Part shown: positions 17,311 through 26,923 of the stretch, one piece after another
Layout: the number at the start of each line of letters is the position of its first letter
How positions within the stretch are numbered: the first letter of the stretch is position 1
Source: Sphingomonadales bacterium
GTDB lineage: Bacteria > Pseudomonadota > Alphaproteobacteria > Sphingomonadales > Sphingomonadaceae
Assembly: GCA_027488785.1 (NCBI GenBank)
Contig: JAIYAY010000018.1
Coordinates: 1 to 64,000 of the forward strand
Reading direction: 5' to 3'
DNA length: 64,000 nucleotides
Translations under genes and position numbers: made by a program
Notes under the pieces: generated by a model
What the model was told of the DNA's origin: nothing
Seen by the model: the letters and a program-made list of their open reading frames with translations, nothing else
The model's database searches: none

Positions 17311-18974
17311 CTTTGGGCATCATTCCAATTTGGCGCGACGTAAAATGGCGCATTCGACGGGGCGAGCATGGGCTTGCCAAGAATATGATCGGCCGCCTTT
17401 TCACCGATCATGATCGTCGGCGCATTCAGATTGCCGGTGGTGATACTCGGCATCACGCCGCTATCCACGACGCGTAACCCTTGGACACCAATCACCCGCA
17501 ATTCGGGATCGACCACGGCCATCGGATCTCGCGGGCTGCCCATCTTGCATGTGCAACTGGGGTGCAGCGCGCTTTCAACATGTTCGGCAATGAAGGCATC
17601 AATCTGCGCATCGGTTACACAGTCCGCGCCCGGTTGAATTTCACGTCCGCGAAATGGCGCAAAGGCCGGCTGTTGAAAAATCTCACGCGTCAACCGCACG
17701 CACGCACGCATTTCAGTCCAATCGTCGGGATGGCTCATATAATTGAACAAGATTTTGGGCTTGTCGTGCGGGTCGGCGCTTTTCAGCGTCACTGTTCCCC
17801 GACTTTTTGAGCGCATGGGGCCGACATGGGCCTGAAAGCCATGTTCGGATGCAAGCGACGATCCATCATAATTGATCGCCATTGGAAAGAAATGATATTG
17901 GATATCCGGATATTTGATACCGGCGCGGCTGCGGATGAAGCCGCAGCTTTCAAACTGGTTGGACGCCCCCAATCCCGACCGCCCCAATAGCCATTGCGCA
18001 CCGACCATAAATTTGCCGAAAAGATTGGCCTTGCCGAACAAAGTAATGGGTTGGGTGCAGGCCATTTGGAAATAAAATTCCAGATGATCTTGCAGGTTCG
18101 CGCCGACACCGGGACGGTCAGCGCGCACGTCTATCCCATGGGCTTTTAACTCCTCTGCGGGGCCAATGCCCGAAAGCTTCAGCAACTGCACGGAATTGAT
18201 GGGGCCGCCCGACAGGATGACTTCGCGGGCCGCGCGCAACTGATGCATCTGCCCCGCACGTTCATACTCGACCCCAATGGCGCGCGTGCCTTCAAACAGG
18301 ATGCGCGTGACAAGCGCCTTTTCTATGACTTTCAGATTGGGTCGCTTGCGGGCTTCATAGAGATAGGCCTTCGCCGCCGAACAGCGTGTGCCGTCCCGCA
18401 CGGTCATGTCCATCCGGCCAAAGCCTTCTTGGGCATAGCCGTTATAATCTTCGGTCAGGCTATAGCCGGCCTGTTGCGCTGCATCGAGCCACGCCTGATG
18501 CAGCGGATTGTCGAGCGGGCCATAGCTGGTCGAGAGCGGACCATCGCCGCCCCGATAGGTATCGCCGCCCTCGGCCCGGCCTTCGGCGCGTTTAAAATAG
18601 GGCAGCACATCGGCATAGCCCCATCCGGTTGCGCCTTCTTCTTCTTTCCAGCGTTCAAAATCGAGCGCGTTGCCGCGCACATAGACAAGCCCGTTGATGG
18701 AGGATGAGCCGCCCAGCCCCTTGCCGCGCGGGCAGTTCAGGCGGCGGTTATTCAAATGCGGCTCCGGCTCGCTTTCATAGCCCCAATTCCAACGCTTGGT
18801 GTTCATGGGGTAAGCAAGCGCGGCGGGCATCTGGATCAAGACCGAACGATCACTGCCGCCATATTCCAACAATACGACCTGATGCGTGCCATCGGCGCTC
18901 AACCGGTCCGCCAGCACGCACCCCGCCGACCCTGCGCCGACGATGATATAATCTGCGGTCTCAATAGGGGGCAT
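17307..18974 (-). CDS. GMC oxidoreductase (choline/alcohol dehydrogenase type)
   Basis: I start at ATG 18974 ([13 protein letters not shown]), where the FAD motif [18 protein letters not shown] begins normally; an in-frame extension to 19001 lacks support. Further GMC marks are [32 protein letters not shown] and the C-terminal HPSCTCKMG with VVDSGVMP. The protein resembles BetA and aliphatic alcohol dehydrogenases of about 550 residues. It oxidises a primary or secondary alcohol with FAD. It is the first gene of a two-gene operon with the FAD oxidoreductase. The true substrate is uncertain. Confidence 0.9.
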   Translation of the reverse strand: MPPIETADYIIVGAGSAGCVLADRLSADGTHQVVLLEYGGSDRSVLIQMPAALAYPMNTKRWNWGYESEPEPHLNNRRLNCPRGKGLGGSSSINGLVYVRGNALDFERWKEEEGATGWGYADVLPYFKRAEGRAEGGDTYRGGDGPLSTSYGPLDNPLHQAWLDAAQQAGYSLTEDYNGYAQEGFGRMDMTVRDGTRCSAAKAYLYEARKRPNLKVIEKALVTRILFEGTRAIGVEYERAGQMHQLRAAREVILSGGPINSVQLLKLSGIGPAEELKAHGIDVRADRPGVGANLQDHLEFYFQMACTQPITLFGKANLFGKFMVGAQWLLGRSGLGASNQFESCGFIRSRAGIKYPDIQYHFFPMAINYDGSSLASEHGFQAHVGPMRSKSRGTVTLKSADPHDKPKILFNYMSHPDDWTEMRACVRLTREIFQQPAFAPFRGREIQPGADCVTDAQIDAFIAEHVESALHPSCTCKMGSPRDPMAVVDPELRVIGVQGLRVVDSGVMPSITTGNLNAPTIMIGEKAADHILGKPMLAPSNAPFYVAPNWNDAQR

Positions 18975-19509
18975 CGATTGGTTCCATGGCCGCGACCCCA
19001 TGCTGCGCGCGCGTCAGCTTGTTGGTAAAAAAACCGCCGGACAAAAGGACGATTGCAGATTTGGTTTGTGTATCCATGCCTACGCCATAGCCGTTTGTAA
19101 GGGGCAAAGTCGAGACTGCGTTGATGGGAGTGTTGGCGGGCTTTTAGTGGTCGCCATGTACCTTAGCCGCTGTCAGCATATTAACATGAACAACGCCACT
19201 CTCTCGTCATCCTGCACTTGTTTCAGGATAACATATTACCGCTGCCTGTTATCCTGAAACAAGTTCAGGATGACGATCCATGGGGGTGAGGGAGTTAGAT
19301 CAACGACAGTTTAGGGGATGACGCACCAGCCTGTGTTAAAATCAAAAATATACACGTCTTCCCATACATTAATTGTGCTGAATCCATAGCCTTGCGGAAT
19401 GGATTAAACACAAATTTGTAACAACTATGGCTTGTCAATGTCAGAATTTGCTGCAATTCGGATGTAAATTCACATACCGCACAGGGGCGGTCAAGGGAGG
19501 CAGTTCACA
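18975..19509 (+). promoter_or_regulatory. Divergent intergenic region upstream of TonB receptor
   Basis: These 535 bases hold no gene. They contain the long palindrome at 19204-19276, an AT-rich stretch at about 19330-19440 where promoters for both flanking operons could lie, and a strong ribosome site (AGGGAGG, 19494-19500) for the receptor gene at 19510. I could not fix a convincing -35/-10 pair by eye. Confidence 0.4.
19204..19276 (+). repeat. Long palindromic repeat (REP-like), copy 1
   Basis: Two 30-nt arms (19204-19233 and 19247-19276) pair with a single mismatch around a 13-nt spacer. The right arm is identical over 30 nt to the reverse complement of 53605-53634. The core reads ATCCTGAACTTGTTTCAGGAT. 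There is no T-run after it, so it is not a terminator here. Dispersed palindromes of this type are common between genes in alphaproteobacteria. Confidence 0.85.
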
Positions 19510-22500
19510 ATGTCCAAAAATTCAATGCGCGCCGGTTTGTTAATCGGCTGTTCCATTTTCGTATCCGCGCCATTGTTCGCACAATCTGCGACCCCATCCG
19601 ATCAGCCCGGCCAGCCCGAAGCAGAATCCGAAACGAAAGAAGCCATCGTCGTTGTCGGCAGCCGCATTGAAGGTTCGAAAATTGCTGAAACTCTGCCGGT
19701 CTCGGTACTCAGCGAAGACCGTATCGCCGCCACAGGAAGTGTTTCCGGTGACGATCTATTCCGGTCCATCCCGCAAGCCGGTGATGTTCAGTTCCAAGAG
19801 GCCCGGACGACCGGTAACCTCAATGATGCACGCGGTGACAACGCATCGATCAACCTGCGCAGCGTTGGCACTGGCAACACTTTGGTCCTGGTAAACGGCC
19901 GACGCATGATCTTGACACCAGGTACGCAGACCGAAAATTTTGTTCCGGTGCAGACAGCAAACACCAACTCGCTTCCTGTTGGCGCGACGCGCCGGATCGA
20001 AGTTTTGCGGGACGGTGCAGCCGCCGTTTATGGCGCGGACGCGGTGGCCGGTGTGGTCAATGTCGTCACTGACGATAGATACCAAGGACTGCGCTTTGAC
20101 ATGCGTTATGGCTCTGCAGACGGAACGAGTGAAAGAACCGGCGCAATCAAGGCCGGTTTCAAAACCAATTCCGGCGGGCGCTTCACATTTTTTGGCAGCA
20201 TGACAAAGCGGACGCCTTTATTCGCAAGCGAACGTCCATTTTCGGCAAGTGAAAACCATATGCCAAAGCTGGTCGGGACACCTTGGGAAGCCGACACTGG
20301 CTTCGACAACCGTTCCACGTCATCGCCTTGGGGTGCATTTACGGTTGTCGCCACTCCATCACCAACCATCCGTCAAGGAACGTCGACGACGTTGCCGACA
20401 TTGACGACTTCGGGCGCTTTCCACATCGAGCCGATCGCAAACACCGCGGCGGGCTGTTCAAGCACGGTCTACAACGGCAACCTATGTCTGCGCAGCGGTG
20501 GTATTACCGGTGCGACAAGCCGCGTTCTGCGCTATGATGAAAATCCCGATCGCACTATCCGTGGCGGCCTTGACCGGATCAATCTTTTCAGCACCTTCCG
20601 TCAAGAAATCGGATCGGTCGAACTGTTCGGCGAACTGGGCTATTATAATGCAAAGTTGGAAGGTCAGCGCGAACAATCCGCGCCGATTTCCAGTGCAGTT
20701 ATTACAATCCCGACCACCAATTTTTACAATCCCTTTGGTCCAACAACGTTCAACGGCGTTGCTAACCCCAATCGTCTGCCTAACCTTGTTGGCGTGCCAA
20801 CAACTGGTCTTGCGCTGCGTATCACAAACTATCGTCCGGTGGATACCGGCCCACGTACGTTCGTCGTAACCGATGACAGCATTCGCTCGTTGATCGGCGT
20901 GCGCGGCGAATGGGGCAATTTCAAATGGGATTCTGCAGTGTCTTATTCTTGGGCGCGCACCGATGATAATACAAAAAATGCCATCAGCAACACGCTGTTT
21001 CAAGCGGCGCTCGCACGGTCAACCCCCGATGCATACAACCCATTCAACGGCGGAAATCAGCTCGATTTCTCGATTGGCGATGGTACCCCTAATAGCACGG
21101 CAACCATTCAGTCGTTCTTGGTCGATGCACACCGCATCAGCACGACATCGCTTGGCACCTTGGATTTCCGCATTTCCAACAGCGATATCTTTAGCCTTCC
21201 CGCAGGTGGTGTAGGTTTTGCTAGCGGCGTCGAAGCACGGCGCGAGACATATTCGGATAACCGGGATGCCCGCCTGGATGGCACCACAACCTACACAGAC
21301 AGCGTTTCAGGCATCCGTTATGGCACCGACATCATGGGCGCCAGTCCTGCGCCTGATGTCAAGGCGCGACGTACTGTTGTATCGGCCTATGCCGAGCTCG
21401 CCGTACCTGTGATTTCCGAAGATATGGAAATCCCATTGGTGCAATCGATTGACCTGCAATTTGCGGCACGCGATGAGCATTATTCGGACTTTGGCAATGT
21501 GTTCAAGACCAAGGTTGCAGGTGCATGGACCTTGATAGACGGCATCAAATTCCGTTCAGCATGGTCGCAGAATTTCCGCGCACCCAATCTTGCGCAATTT
21601 TATAGCGCTGGAACACAGGTCGCAAATACCCGTACCGACTTTGCCGCTTGCCGCCTGAACCCGGCGACAAGCTGTAGCGGTGTTAGCACACTTGAAATTC
21701 GCTCAGGCAATCAGAACCTGACACCTGAAAATGGGGAAACCTTGTCCGCGGGTATCATTGTACAGCCTTTCAATAACCTCACTTTCACCGCGGATTTTTG
21801 GTCGCTGCGCTCCAAAGGCGTAATCGGCCTCCAAGGCGCGCAAAACCAGATTTTGTTTGATCTTCTCGAACGACTGGGCGGGCGCAGCAATCCGAATGTG
21901 GTGCGCCTGGCTCCGGTTGGTACGCAAGTCATCGGGACAATCGATTCTGTTAAGGATGATTATTTCAATCTTGGACTGCGCGAGTTGGAAGGTCTAGATT
22001 TCGGCTTCAGCTATGATGTGCGCAATACACTGCTGGGCAGTTTCAACATCGACATCAACGCGTCAAAACTGCTGACATATGAACAATCCGCATCTGAAAT
22101 GCAGGCGCAATTGATCGCAGCAAACGCAGCGGGCACATTGGGAACCGGCGTGACGATTACCCAAGCCGGAAGCCAAATACAGGTTAACGGCAACCCCGAG
22201 TGGCGCCTGAGCGGAAATCTGACGTGGAAATCGGGCCCTGTGAGCGCAGGCGTCTTGGTTAATTATGTCGGCCCTGTTTTCGACACAGGAACGTTGCAGG
22301 TAAACAACCAGTTTTTCAAGTTACCCAGCGTCACCACGGTAAACACCTATGTGCAATATCGTGCGGGTAAAGATCAGGGTGCATTTTCGGGCACACGGTT
22401 CCGCGTAGGTGCGCGTAACTTGTTCGATAAGCAGCCTCCGCTGGCATCGACGAACTATGGTTTCCTCGGGTCGTTGCACGATGCCGTTGGCCGGTTCGTC

Positions 22501-22527
22501 TATTTCGAGCTATCGAGAGAGTTTTGA
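19510..22527 (+). CDS. TonB-dependent receptor (1005 aa)
   Basis: A signal peptide ends at about residue 25 (APLFAQS). A TonB box follows (EAIVVVGSR, about 46-54), then the plug domain with INLRSVGTGNTLVLVNGRR and RRIEVLRDGAAAVYGADAVAG, and a long beta-barrel. The C-terminus is aromatic (FVYFELSREF), as outer-membrane barrels require. It imports a bulky ligand through the outer membrane. The large size and GNTLVLVNGRR type are those of sphingomonad receptors for organic substrates or peptides rather than simple siderophores. The next gene, a gamma-glutamyltransferase, may process what it brings in. Confidence 0.9.
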   Translation: MSKNSMRAGLLIGCSIFVSAPLFAQSATPSDQPGQPEAESETKEAIVVVGSRIEGSKIAETLPVSVLSEDRIAATGSVSGDDLFRSIPQAGDVQFQEARTTGNLNDARGDNASINLRSVGTGNTLVLVNGRRMILTPGTQTENFVPVQTANTNSLPVGATRRIEVLRDGAAAVYGADAVAGVVNVVTDDRYQGLRFDMRYGSADGTSERTGAIKAGFKTNSGGRFTFFGSMTKRTPLFASERPFSASENHMPKLVGTPWEADTGFDNRSTSSPWGAFTVVATPSPTIRQGTSTTLPTLTTSGAFHIEPIANTAAGCSSTVYNGNLCLRSGGITGATSRVLRYDENPDRTIRGGLDRINLFSTFRQEIGSVELFGELGYYNAKLEGQREQSAPISSAVITIPTTNFYNPFGPTTFNGVANPNRLPNLVGVPTTGLALRITNYRPVDTGPRTFVVTDDSIRSLIGVRGEWGNFKWDSAVSYSWARTDDNTKNAISNTLFQAALARSTPDAYNPFNGGNQLDFSIGDGTPNSTATIQSFLVDAHRISTTSLGTLDFRISNSDIFSLPAGGVGFASGVEARRETYSDNRDARLDGTTTYTDSVSGIRYGTDIMGASPAPDVKARRTVVSAYAELAVPVISEDMEIPLVQSIDLQFAARDEHYSDFGNVFKTKVAGAWTLIDGIKFRSAWSQNFRAPNLAQFYSAGTQVANTRTDFAACRLNPATSCSGVSTLEIRSGNQNLTPENGETLSAGIIVQPFNNLTFTADFWSLRSKGVIGLQGAQNQILFDLLERLGGRSNPNVVRLAPVGTQVIGTIDSVKDDYFNLGLRELEGLDFGFSYDVRNTLLGSFNIDINASKLLTYEQSASEMQAQLIAANAAGTLGTGVTITQAGSQIQVNGNPEWRLSGNLTWKSGPVSAGVLVNYVGPVFDTGTLQVNNQFFKLPSVTTVNTYVQYRAGKDQGAFSGTRFRVGARNLFDKQPPLASTNYGFLGSLHDAVGRFVYFELSREF

Positions 22528-22755
22528 TAAAGCGGTCTAACCTAAAATCCGCTTTGCATGTAGCGGCGCAGCAAATGCGCCGCTAACTTGCCCCGATGAT
22601 ACTGAGGCAGATTGAAGATTCACCTCAGGTGAGCATAACCGATATCGCCGGAACAGTTGCCTTCAGTCTCCGCAGCGGTCGTACTGCTGCGCGTGGCTGA
22701 TTATGCGGGGTCATTCCAAAGCCGAACGCGCTGCACGATTGATGGGAGAAGTTTG

Positions 22756-24507
22756 ATGGTCAAGATTATCGGAAAATGGTCACGCACGGGCATCCTATTA
22801 TTGTCTATGGTTGCGTTTGCGGCATCCCCCGTCGTTGCGCAGAAAAAGCAACTGCTCGAATATCCCAGCATCCATTCACCCGTAGTTGGCGAACAAGGCA
22901 TGGTGGTGTCGCAAAATGCAATGGCGTCAGAAGTCGGCGCGAACATATTGCGCCGCGGCGGCAATGCCGTGGATGCGGCTGTCGCCATTGGCTTTGCCTT
23001 AGCTGTCACACTCCCGCGGGCGGGAAATATCGGCGGCGATGGCTTCATGCTCGTGCATGACGCCAAGAGCGGAGAGCAAGTTTTTCTCGATTTCCGTTCG
23101 GTCGCACCAAAGGCAGCTACCCTTGCCATGTTTGTCGATAATCAAGGGCAGGAATCTCAAATCGCCAGCCGCGGCTATCTCGCGCCATCGGTCCCCGGAA
23201 CCGTTGCGGGACTCCATATGGCGCATAAAAAGTTCGGCAAGCTGCGTTGGTCACAGGTCGTTGCACCCGCAATCGCGCTTGCCCGCGACGGCGTAATCCT
23301 GACCCCAGACGAAGCCTTTGTTTTTGGTTGGGGCAAAGAGCGCTTGTCGACCAGCGCGGCCGCCAAAGCCGCTTATTATAAGCCCGATGGCACTCTGTAT
23401 CGCGCGGGGGAAAGATTGAAACAGCCAGACCTTGCATGGACACTCACCCAAATCGCCAAGCACGGGGCGGATGGCTTTTACAAAGGGCCGGTTGCGGAAC
23501 GTTTTGTCGCCGATATGAAAGCCAATGGCGGGTTGATTACCATGGATGATTTAGCCGCCTATCGCGCGGTTGAACGCAAGCCATTGCGCGGGACATATCG
23601 CGGCCTAGATATTGTAACGGCACCACCGGCAAGTGCAGGTGGCGCGACGTTGCTCAACATGCTGAACATCGTTGAAAATTTTGACCTGAAACGGAACGGC
23701 GCTGGTTCGGCAAAGTCTCTGCACATCATGGCCGAAGCTATGAAGCTGGGATATTCTGATCGATTTGTCCTTTTAGGAGATACCGATTTCGTAACCGTAC
23801 CAGTCCAAGGCTTTATTTCAAAAGCTTATGCGCGCTCACGTGCTGAACGTATCGATCCAGATAAGGCCAAGCCCGTCGCACAAATGGGCGTGGGTGACCC
23901 ATTTAAATTTGAAAGCCCATCTACCACCCATTTCTCGGTGGCTGACGCGCAAGGCAATGTGGTGTCAACGACCTACACTTTGGGCGCCGATTTCGGTTCA
24001 GGTGTGATGATCGCTGGAACTGGGGTGTTGCTCAACAATCAGATGAATAACTTCTCGCACGCACAAGCTGCAAAAGCGCTACGAGAAGGCTTGCCACCAC
24101 CGCCAAATGCGATGGCGCCAGGCAAACGGATGCTTTCGACGATGATGCCGACAATTGTCATGAAAAATGGGAAGCCTTGGCTCATCACCGGCACGCCCGG
24201 AGGAAGCACGATCATCAACACCGTGATGCAAGTGATCGTCAACGTCGTCGATTTCAACCTCAATGTTGAAGAGGCCACTCACCAGCCGCGTATCTACCAA
24301 GACACCAGCGATAAGTTGCGGGTTGAGCCAAATTTCAATCCCGATACGGTCAACATCCTGAAATCCATGGGCCATACCATCACCTCCGACGAAACGATGG
24401 GCAGCGCACAATCCATCATGATCGAAAACGGTCTTTTCTTGGGTGCCGCAGACCCTCGCCGGCCTGGTGCGCAAGCCATTCCGCCCGAAAGGAGCCAACC
24501 GCGCTGA
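22756..24507 (+). CDS. ggt: Gamma-glutamyltransferase
   Basis: I start at ATG 22756, which has GGGAGAAG 7 bases upstream and begins a signal peptide ending PVVAQ; an upstream in-frame extension has no signal. The large-subunit marks are RGGNAVDAAVAIGFALAV and GNIGGDGFMLVHD. The autocleavage site with catalytic Thr is in STTHFSV (about 23926-23943). The small subunit carries GTPGGSTIIN. The enzyme works in the periplasm, transferring or hydrolysing gamma-glutamyl groups from glutathione and similar compounds. It lies after a TonB receptor on the same strand. Confidence 0.92.
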   Translation: MVKIIGKWSRTGILLLSMVAFAASPVVAQKKQLLEYPSIHSPVVGEQGMVVSQNAMASEVGANILRRGGNAVDAAVAIGFALAVTLPRAGNIGGDGFMLVHDAKSGEQVFLDFRSVAPKAATLAMFVDNQGQESQIASRGYLAPSVPGTVAGLHMAHKKFGKLRWSQVVAPAIALARDGVILTPDEAFVFGWGKERLSTSAAAKAAYYKPDGTLYRAGERLKQPDLAWTLTQIAKHGADGFYKGPVAERFVADMKANGGLITMDDLAAYRAVERKPLRGTYRGLDIVTAPPASAGGATLLNMLNIVENFDLKRNGAGSAKSLHIMAEAMKLGYSDRFVLLGDTDFVTVPVQGFISKAYARSRAERIDPDKAKPVAQMGVGDPFKFESPSTTHFSVADAQGNVVSTTYTLGADFGSGVMIAGTGVLLNNQMNNFSHAQAAKALREGLPPPPNAMAPGKRMLSTMMPTIVMKNGKPWLITGTPGGSTIINTVMQVIVNVVDFNLNVEEATHQPRIYQDTSDKLRVEPNFNPDTVNILKSMGHTITSDETMGSAQSIMIENGLFLGAADPRRPGAQAIPPERSQPR

Positions 24508-24539
24508 CGCTATGCTGCGCGCCCGCACATCAGGGCGCG

Positions 24540-26105
24540 TTAGGCGGCAATGAGTTGAAGCAATTTGGCGCTCTCTATGGGTTTGTGTAAGAATAGCCAC
24601 CCCGGCTGGAACGCGGCTGAATCCGGCACATAGCCACTCATCAAAATGACCTTCATTGACGGTTGCACGATGCAGGCATCCCGCGCAACTTCGGTGCCAT
24701 TTTGCCCCGGCATGACGACATCGGTGAGCAAGACATCATATGCATCTTGCCCTAAGGCAATCAACGCCTCCTCACCCGATGAACAGGCCGTCACGGCATA
24801 GCCCTCCGCTTCCAACATTTCGACCAACGCCTCAAGTGCGTAAGGTTCATCTTCGACCAGCAATATCCTTTGCTTGTCCAGCACAGCCGGCGCACCTGTA
24901 TTCGGGGCCCCAGAGCCAGCCGCAACCAACGGCGCAACGGTGCGAGCAACGGGCAGATGAAGATAGGCCGTGCTTCCCTTACCCTCAACAGACTCCAACC
25001 AGACATCACCGCCCATTTCGACGGCAAAATTGCGCACGGAGGCAAGGCCAAGGCCCGTCCCATTCGGCTTTGACGAAAATTGCGGTTCAAAGGCACGCGA
25101 TAGCAACGCATCACTCATGCCAACACCCGTGTCCGCTATTTGAATGGCGATATAGGAACCGGACTGCGTCACGTCTGCATCCGCATCGCCGTCGCCTTTG
25201 ATAAGACCAAACCCGACCGAACTAGACAATGCAATTTGTCCGCCCATAGGCATGGCTTCACGCGCATTAATCAACAGATTGATAAGGGCATTCAGAAAGT
25301 CACTGTAACTGACAACAGATTTGTGGCCATCGGCATCGAGATTGAGCTTCAATGTGATATTTGACCCCACCACACTGTCCAATATTCCCATATTGTCCTG
25401 GATGACTTGATCTACCGATAAGGGTTGCCGCGTATCGGTGCGCTGAAGCGAGAGGGTCATCAGCGATTGGGTTATCTCTGATCCACGCGCGGCCATTTCC
25501 TGAATGATTTCGGCAAGCTTGCCAATTTTTTCGTCCTTGCCGAACTGACGCGACAGGCGATCCGTATTCAAACGGATTACCGACAAGAGATTGTTGAAAT
25601 CATGCGCCATATATCCCGCGACCCGGCTCGTGCGTTCCAACAATTCGGCACTGCGTTGGCGTTCATGCGCAAGCTCGATGGCATTGGCTTGCGATTCTTC
25701 CAACATGGCCCGTTGCAGCACAATCAACATGGTGCTGAGGATCACCGGATCAGCATGACCAAAGTCGCTCAGATCCATCGAACTATCGGCGAACATTTCC
25801 TCAGTTATGGCAAATCGAACCGCAAGCAAGCACCCCGCTTCATGGAAAATGGCGGCGCCGTTTAAATGCAGATCACTGTCCCGCGCAATCAAGCTAACCG
25901 GTTGGACGTTCACGCCCTCCTGAAAAAACTGCGTGGTGTCATAGTTCACGATAGTGAAGGCTTCAGCGCACGGCATCCCGACACGGACATGCGGCAAGTG
26001 CCGCAATATGCCTGGTCCCATGGCTGATATATTCAACTGCTTATCAATGTGCAGGAACGCAGGTAACAGCGCGCCAATTTGCTTTTCGGAAAAGCTAAGG
26101 AGCAT
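24540..26105 (-). CDS. Hybrid histidine kinase with HNOBA-like input domain
   Basis: The protein has 521 residues and no membrane segment. Residues 1-100 form a PAS-like domain (LLPAFLHIDKQLNISAMGPG, AFTIVNY) matching the H-NOX-associated (HNOBA) type. A helical linker leads to the phospho-acceptor helix with His168 in GYMAHDFNNLLSV. The ATPase domain has DTGVGMSD and GTGLGLASV. The C-terminus is a receiver (about 395-521) with LLVEDEP and the phospho-Asp in LLTDVVMPG. It starts 3 bases after the H-NOX gene, so the pair is co-translated. By analogy with HnoK kinases, the NO-bound H-NOX should control its activity. No output DNA-binding regulator lies nearby. Confidence 0.88.
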   Translation of the reverse strand: MLLSFSEKQIGALLPAFLHIDKQLNISAMGPGILRHLPHVRVGMPCAEAFTIVNYDTTQFFQEGVNVQPVSLIARDSDLHLNGAAIFHEAGCLLAVRFAITEEMFADSSMDLSDFGHADPVILSTMLIVLQRAMLEESQANAIELAHERQRSAELLERTSRVAGYMAHDFNNLLSVIRLNTDRLSRQFGKDEKIGKLAEIIQEMAARGSEITQSLMTLSLQRTDTRQPLSVDQVIQDNMGILDSVVGSNITLKLNLDADGHKSVVSYSDFLNALINLLINAREAMPMGGQIALSSSVGFGLIKGDGDADADVTQSGSYIAIQIADTGVGMSDALLSRAFEPQFSSKPNGTGLGLASVRNFAVEMGGDVWLESVEGKGSTAYLHLPVARTVAPLVAAGSGAPNTGAPAVLDKQRILLVEDEPYALEALVEMLEAEGYAVTACSSGEEALIALGQDAYDVLLTDVVMPGQNGTEVARDACIVQPSMKVILMSGYVPDSAAFQPGWLFLHKPIESAKLLQLIAA

Positions 26106-26108
26106 GGT

Positions 26109-26654
26109 TCAGTCTTTGTCCTGATATCGGATATCGAAAAGGATGGACTTCTCTCCCCGATGCACGACGGCGATTTCGCCGCAGGCATGAAAGCGATCCA
26201 TTAACCCTTGCAGCAATCCCTTCACAAAGGGCTCCATACCCACACGGTCGGAACGATATTCGACGACAAGATGGCCGGGCGCGCTTTCCAGCGTGGTAAA
26301 GGCAGGTAGCCGGGCGCCTGGCATAGCAGCCCCCACAGCAAGGTGCAGACGATCAAGATTGGCAATGAAACTTGCCAGATTTTGGCCCGTAAATTTCATA
26401 ATCGAGGACAAGGATCCTTGTCCGGCAAAGCGCACCCAATACTGGCCGAATGCCTCCAGAGTTTGGTCTACCGAGAGGTTTAACCTGGCCGCCGCTTCTG
26501 CAACAATTTCCAGCGTAAGCGCATCGTCATAGACCATGCCAGTCAACAACTCAGTGGGGCCTATTTCTAATTTTTGTTCAAGCGCAAGCCAAGCCTCCTC
26601 GCCCAACTCCTCATGCACCATCTGCCGCATGGCGCGATGGATCATGCCGTACAT
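26109..26654 (-). CDS. H-NOX haem nitric-oxide sensor
   Basis: The protein has 181 residues and is a stand-alone H-NOX (HNOB) protein from its first residues, MYGMIHRAMRQMV. The haem-ligand His is H104 (LDRLH), and the propionate-binding YxSxR motif is Y133-S135-R137. The position five after the Arg, where a distal Tyr allows oxygen binding in some H-NOX proteins, is Pro142. An NO-selective, oxygen-excluding sensor is therefore predicted. It acts in the cytoplasm. It lies 12 bases downstream of the 78-aa DHp-like gene and 3 bases upstream of the hybrid kinase. Confidence 0.93.
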   Translation of the reverse strand: MYGMIHRAMRQMVHEELGEEAWLALEQKLEIGPTELLTGMVYDDALTLEIVAEAAARLNLSVDQTLEAFGQYWVRFAGQGSLSSIMKFTGQNLASFIANLDRLHLAVGAAMPGARLPAFTTLESAPGHLVVEYRSDRVGMEPFVKGLLQGLMDRFHACGEIAVVHRGEKSILFDIRYQDKD

Positions 26655-26666
26655 GCAAATGTCCCG

Positions 26667-26903
26667 TTAGGCGTCTTCAACTGGCGTGCCATCTGCATTG
26701 CGCTTCTTCAAATCCTGCAAAAGCTCGGTAGCTCGGACCACCTGTTCCTCTATACGTATCAGCTTCGCGATCAGATATTCTGCATCGTCGGTCGAATAGC
26801 CAGCCATGCGCGCACGGATATTCCCACATGAAAGCCGGATGATGTTCAAGGGCTGCATAATGTCATGCAACGCCTTAGCATCAAGCTCCTGCAGTCCGCT
26901 CAT
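26667..26903 (-). CDS. Stand-alone DHp/histidine-phosphotransfer-like protein (78 aa)
   Basis: The whole protein is one helical hairpin. Helix 1 carries LHDIMQPLNIIRL, the pattern of a histidine-kinase dimerisation helix with phospho-acceptor H13 (compare HExxQPL and HDL boxes). Helix 2 carries RIEEQVVRATELLQDL, as in the second DHp helix. There is no ATPase domain after it, only an 8-residue tail. It is not a kinase fragment left by a frameshift, since the next gene (H-NOX) begins 12 bases later. It could be a minimal phosphotransferase, like Spo0B or ChpT, taking phosphate from the hybrid kinase's receiver, or a dimer-disrupting regulator. AGGA lies upstream of the start. Confidence 0.7.
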   Translation of the reverse strand: MSGLQELDAKALHDIMQPLNIIRLSCGNIRARMAGYSTDDAEYLIAKLIRIEEQVVRATELLQDLKKRNADGTPVEDA

Positions 26904-26923
26904 GAAAATATCCTAACGCCCAT

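Noticed and set aside
19204-19276. Rho-independent terminator of the GMC or TonB genes
   Set aside because: It lies upstream of both divergent genes and no T-run follows on either strand.
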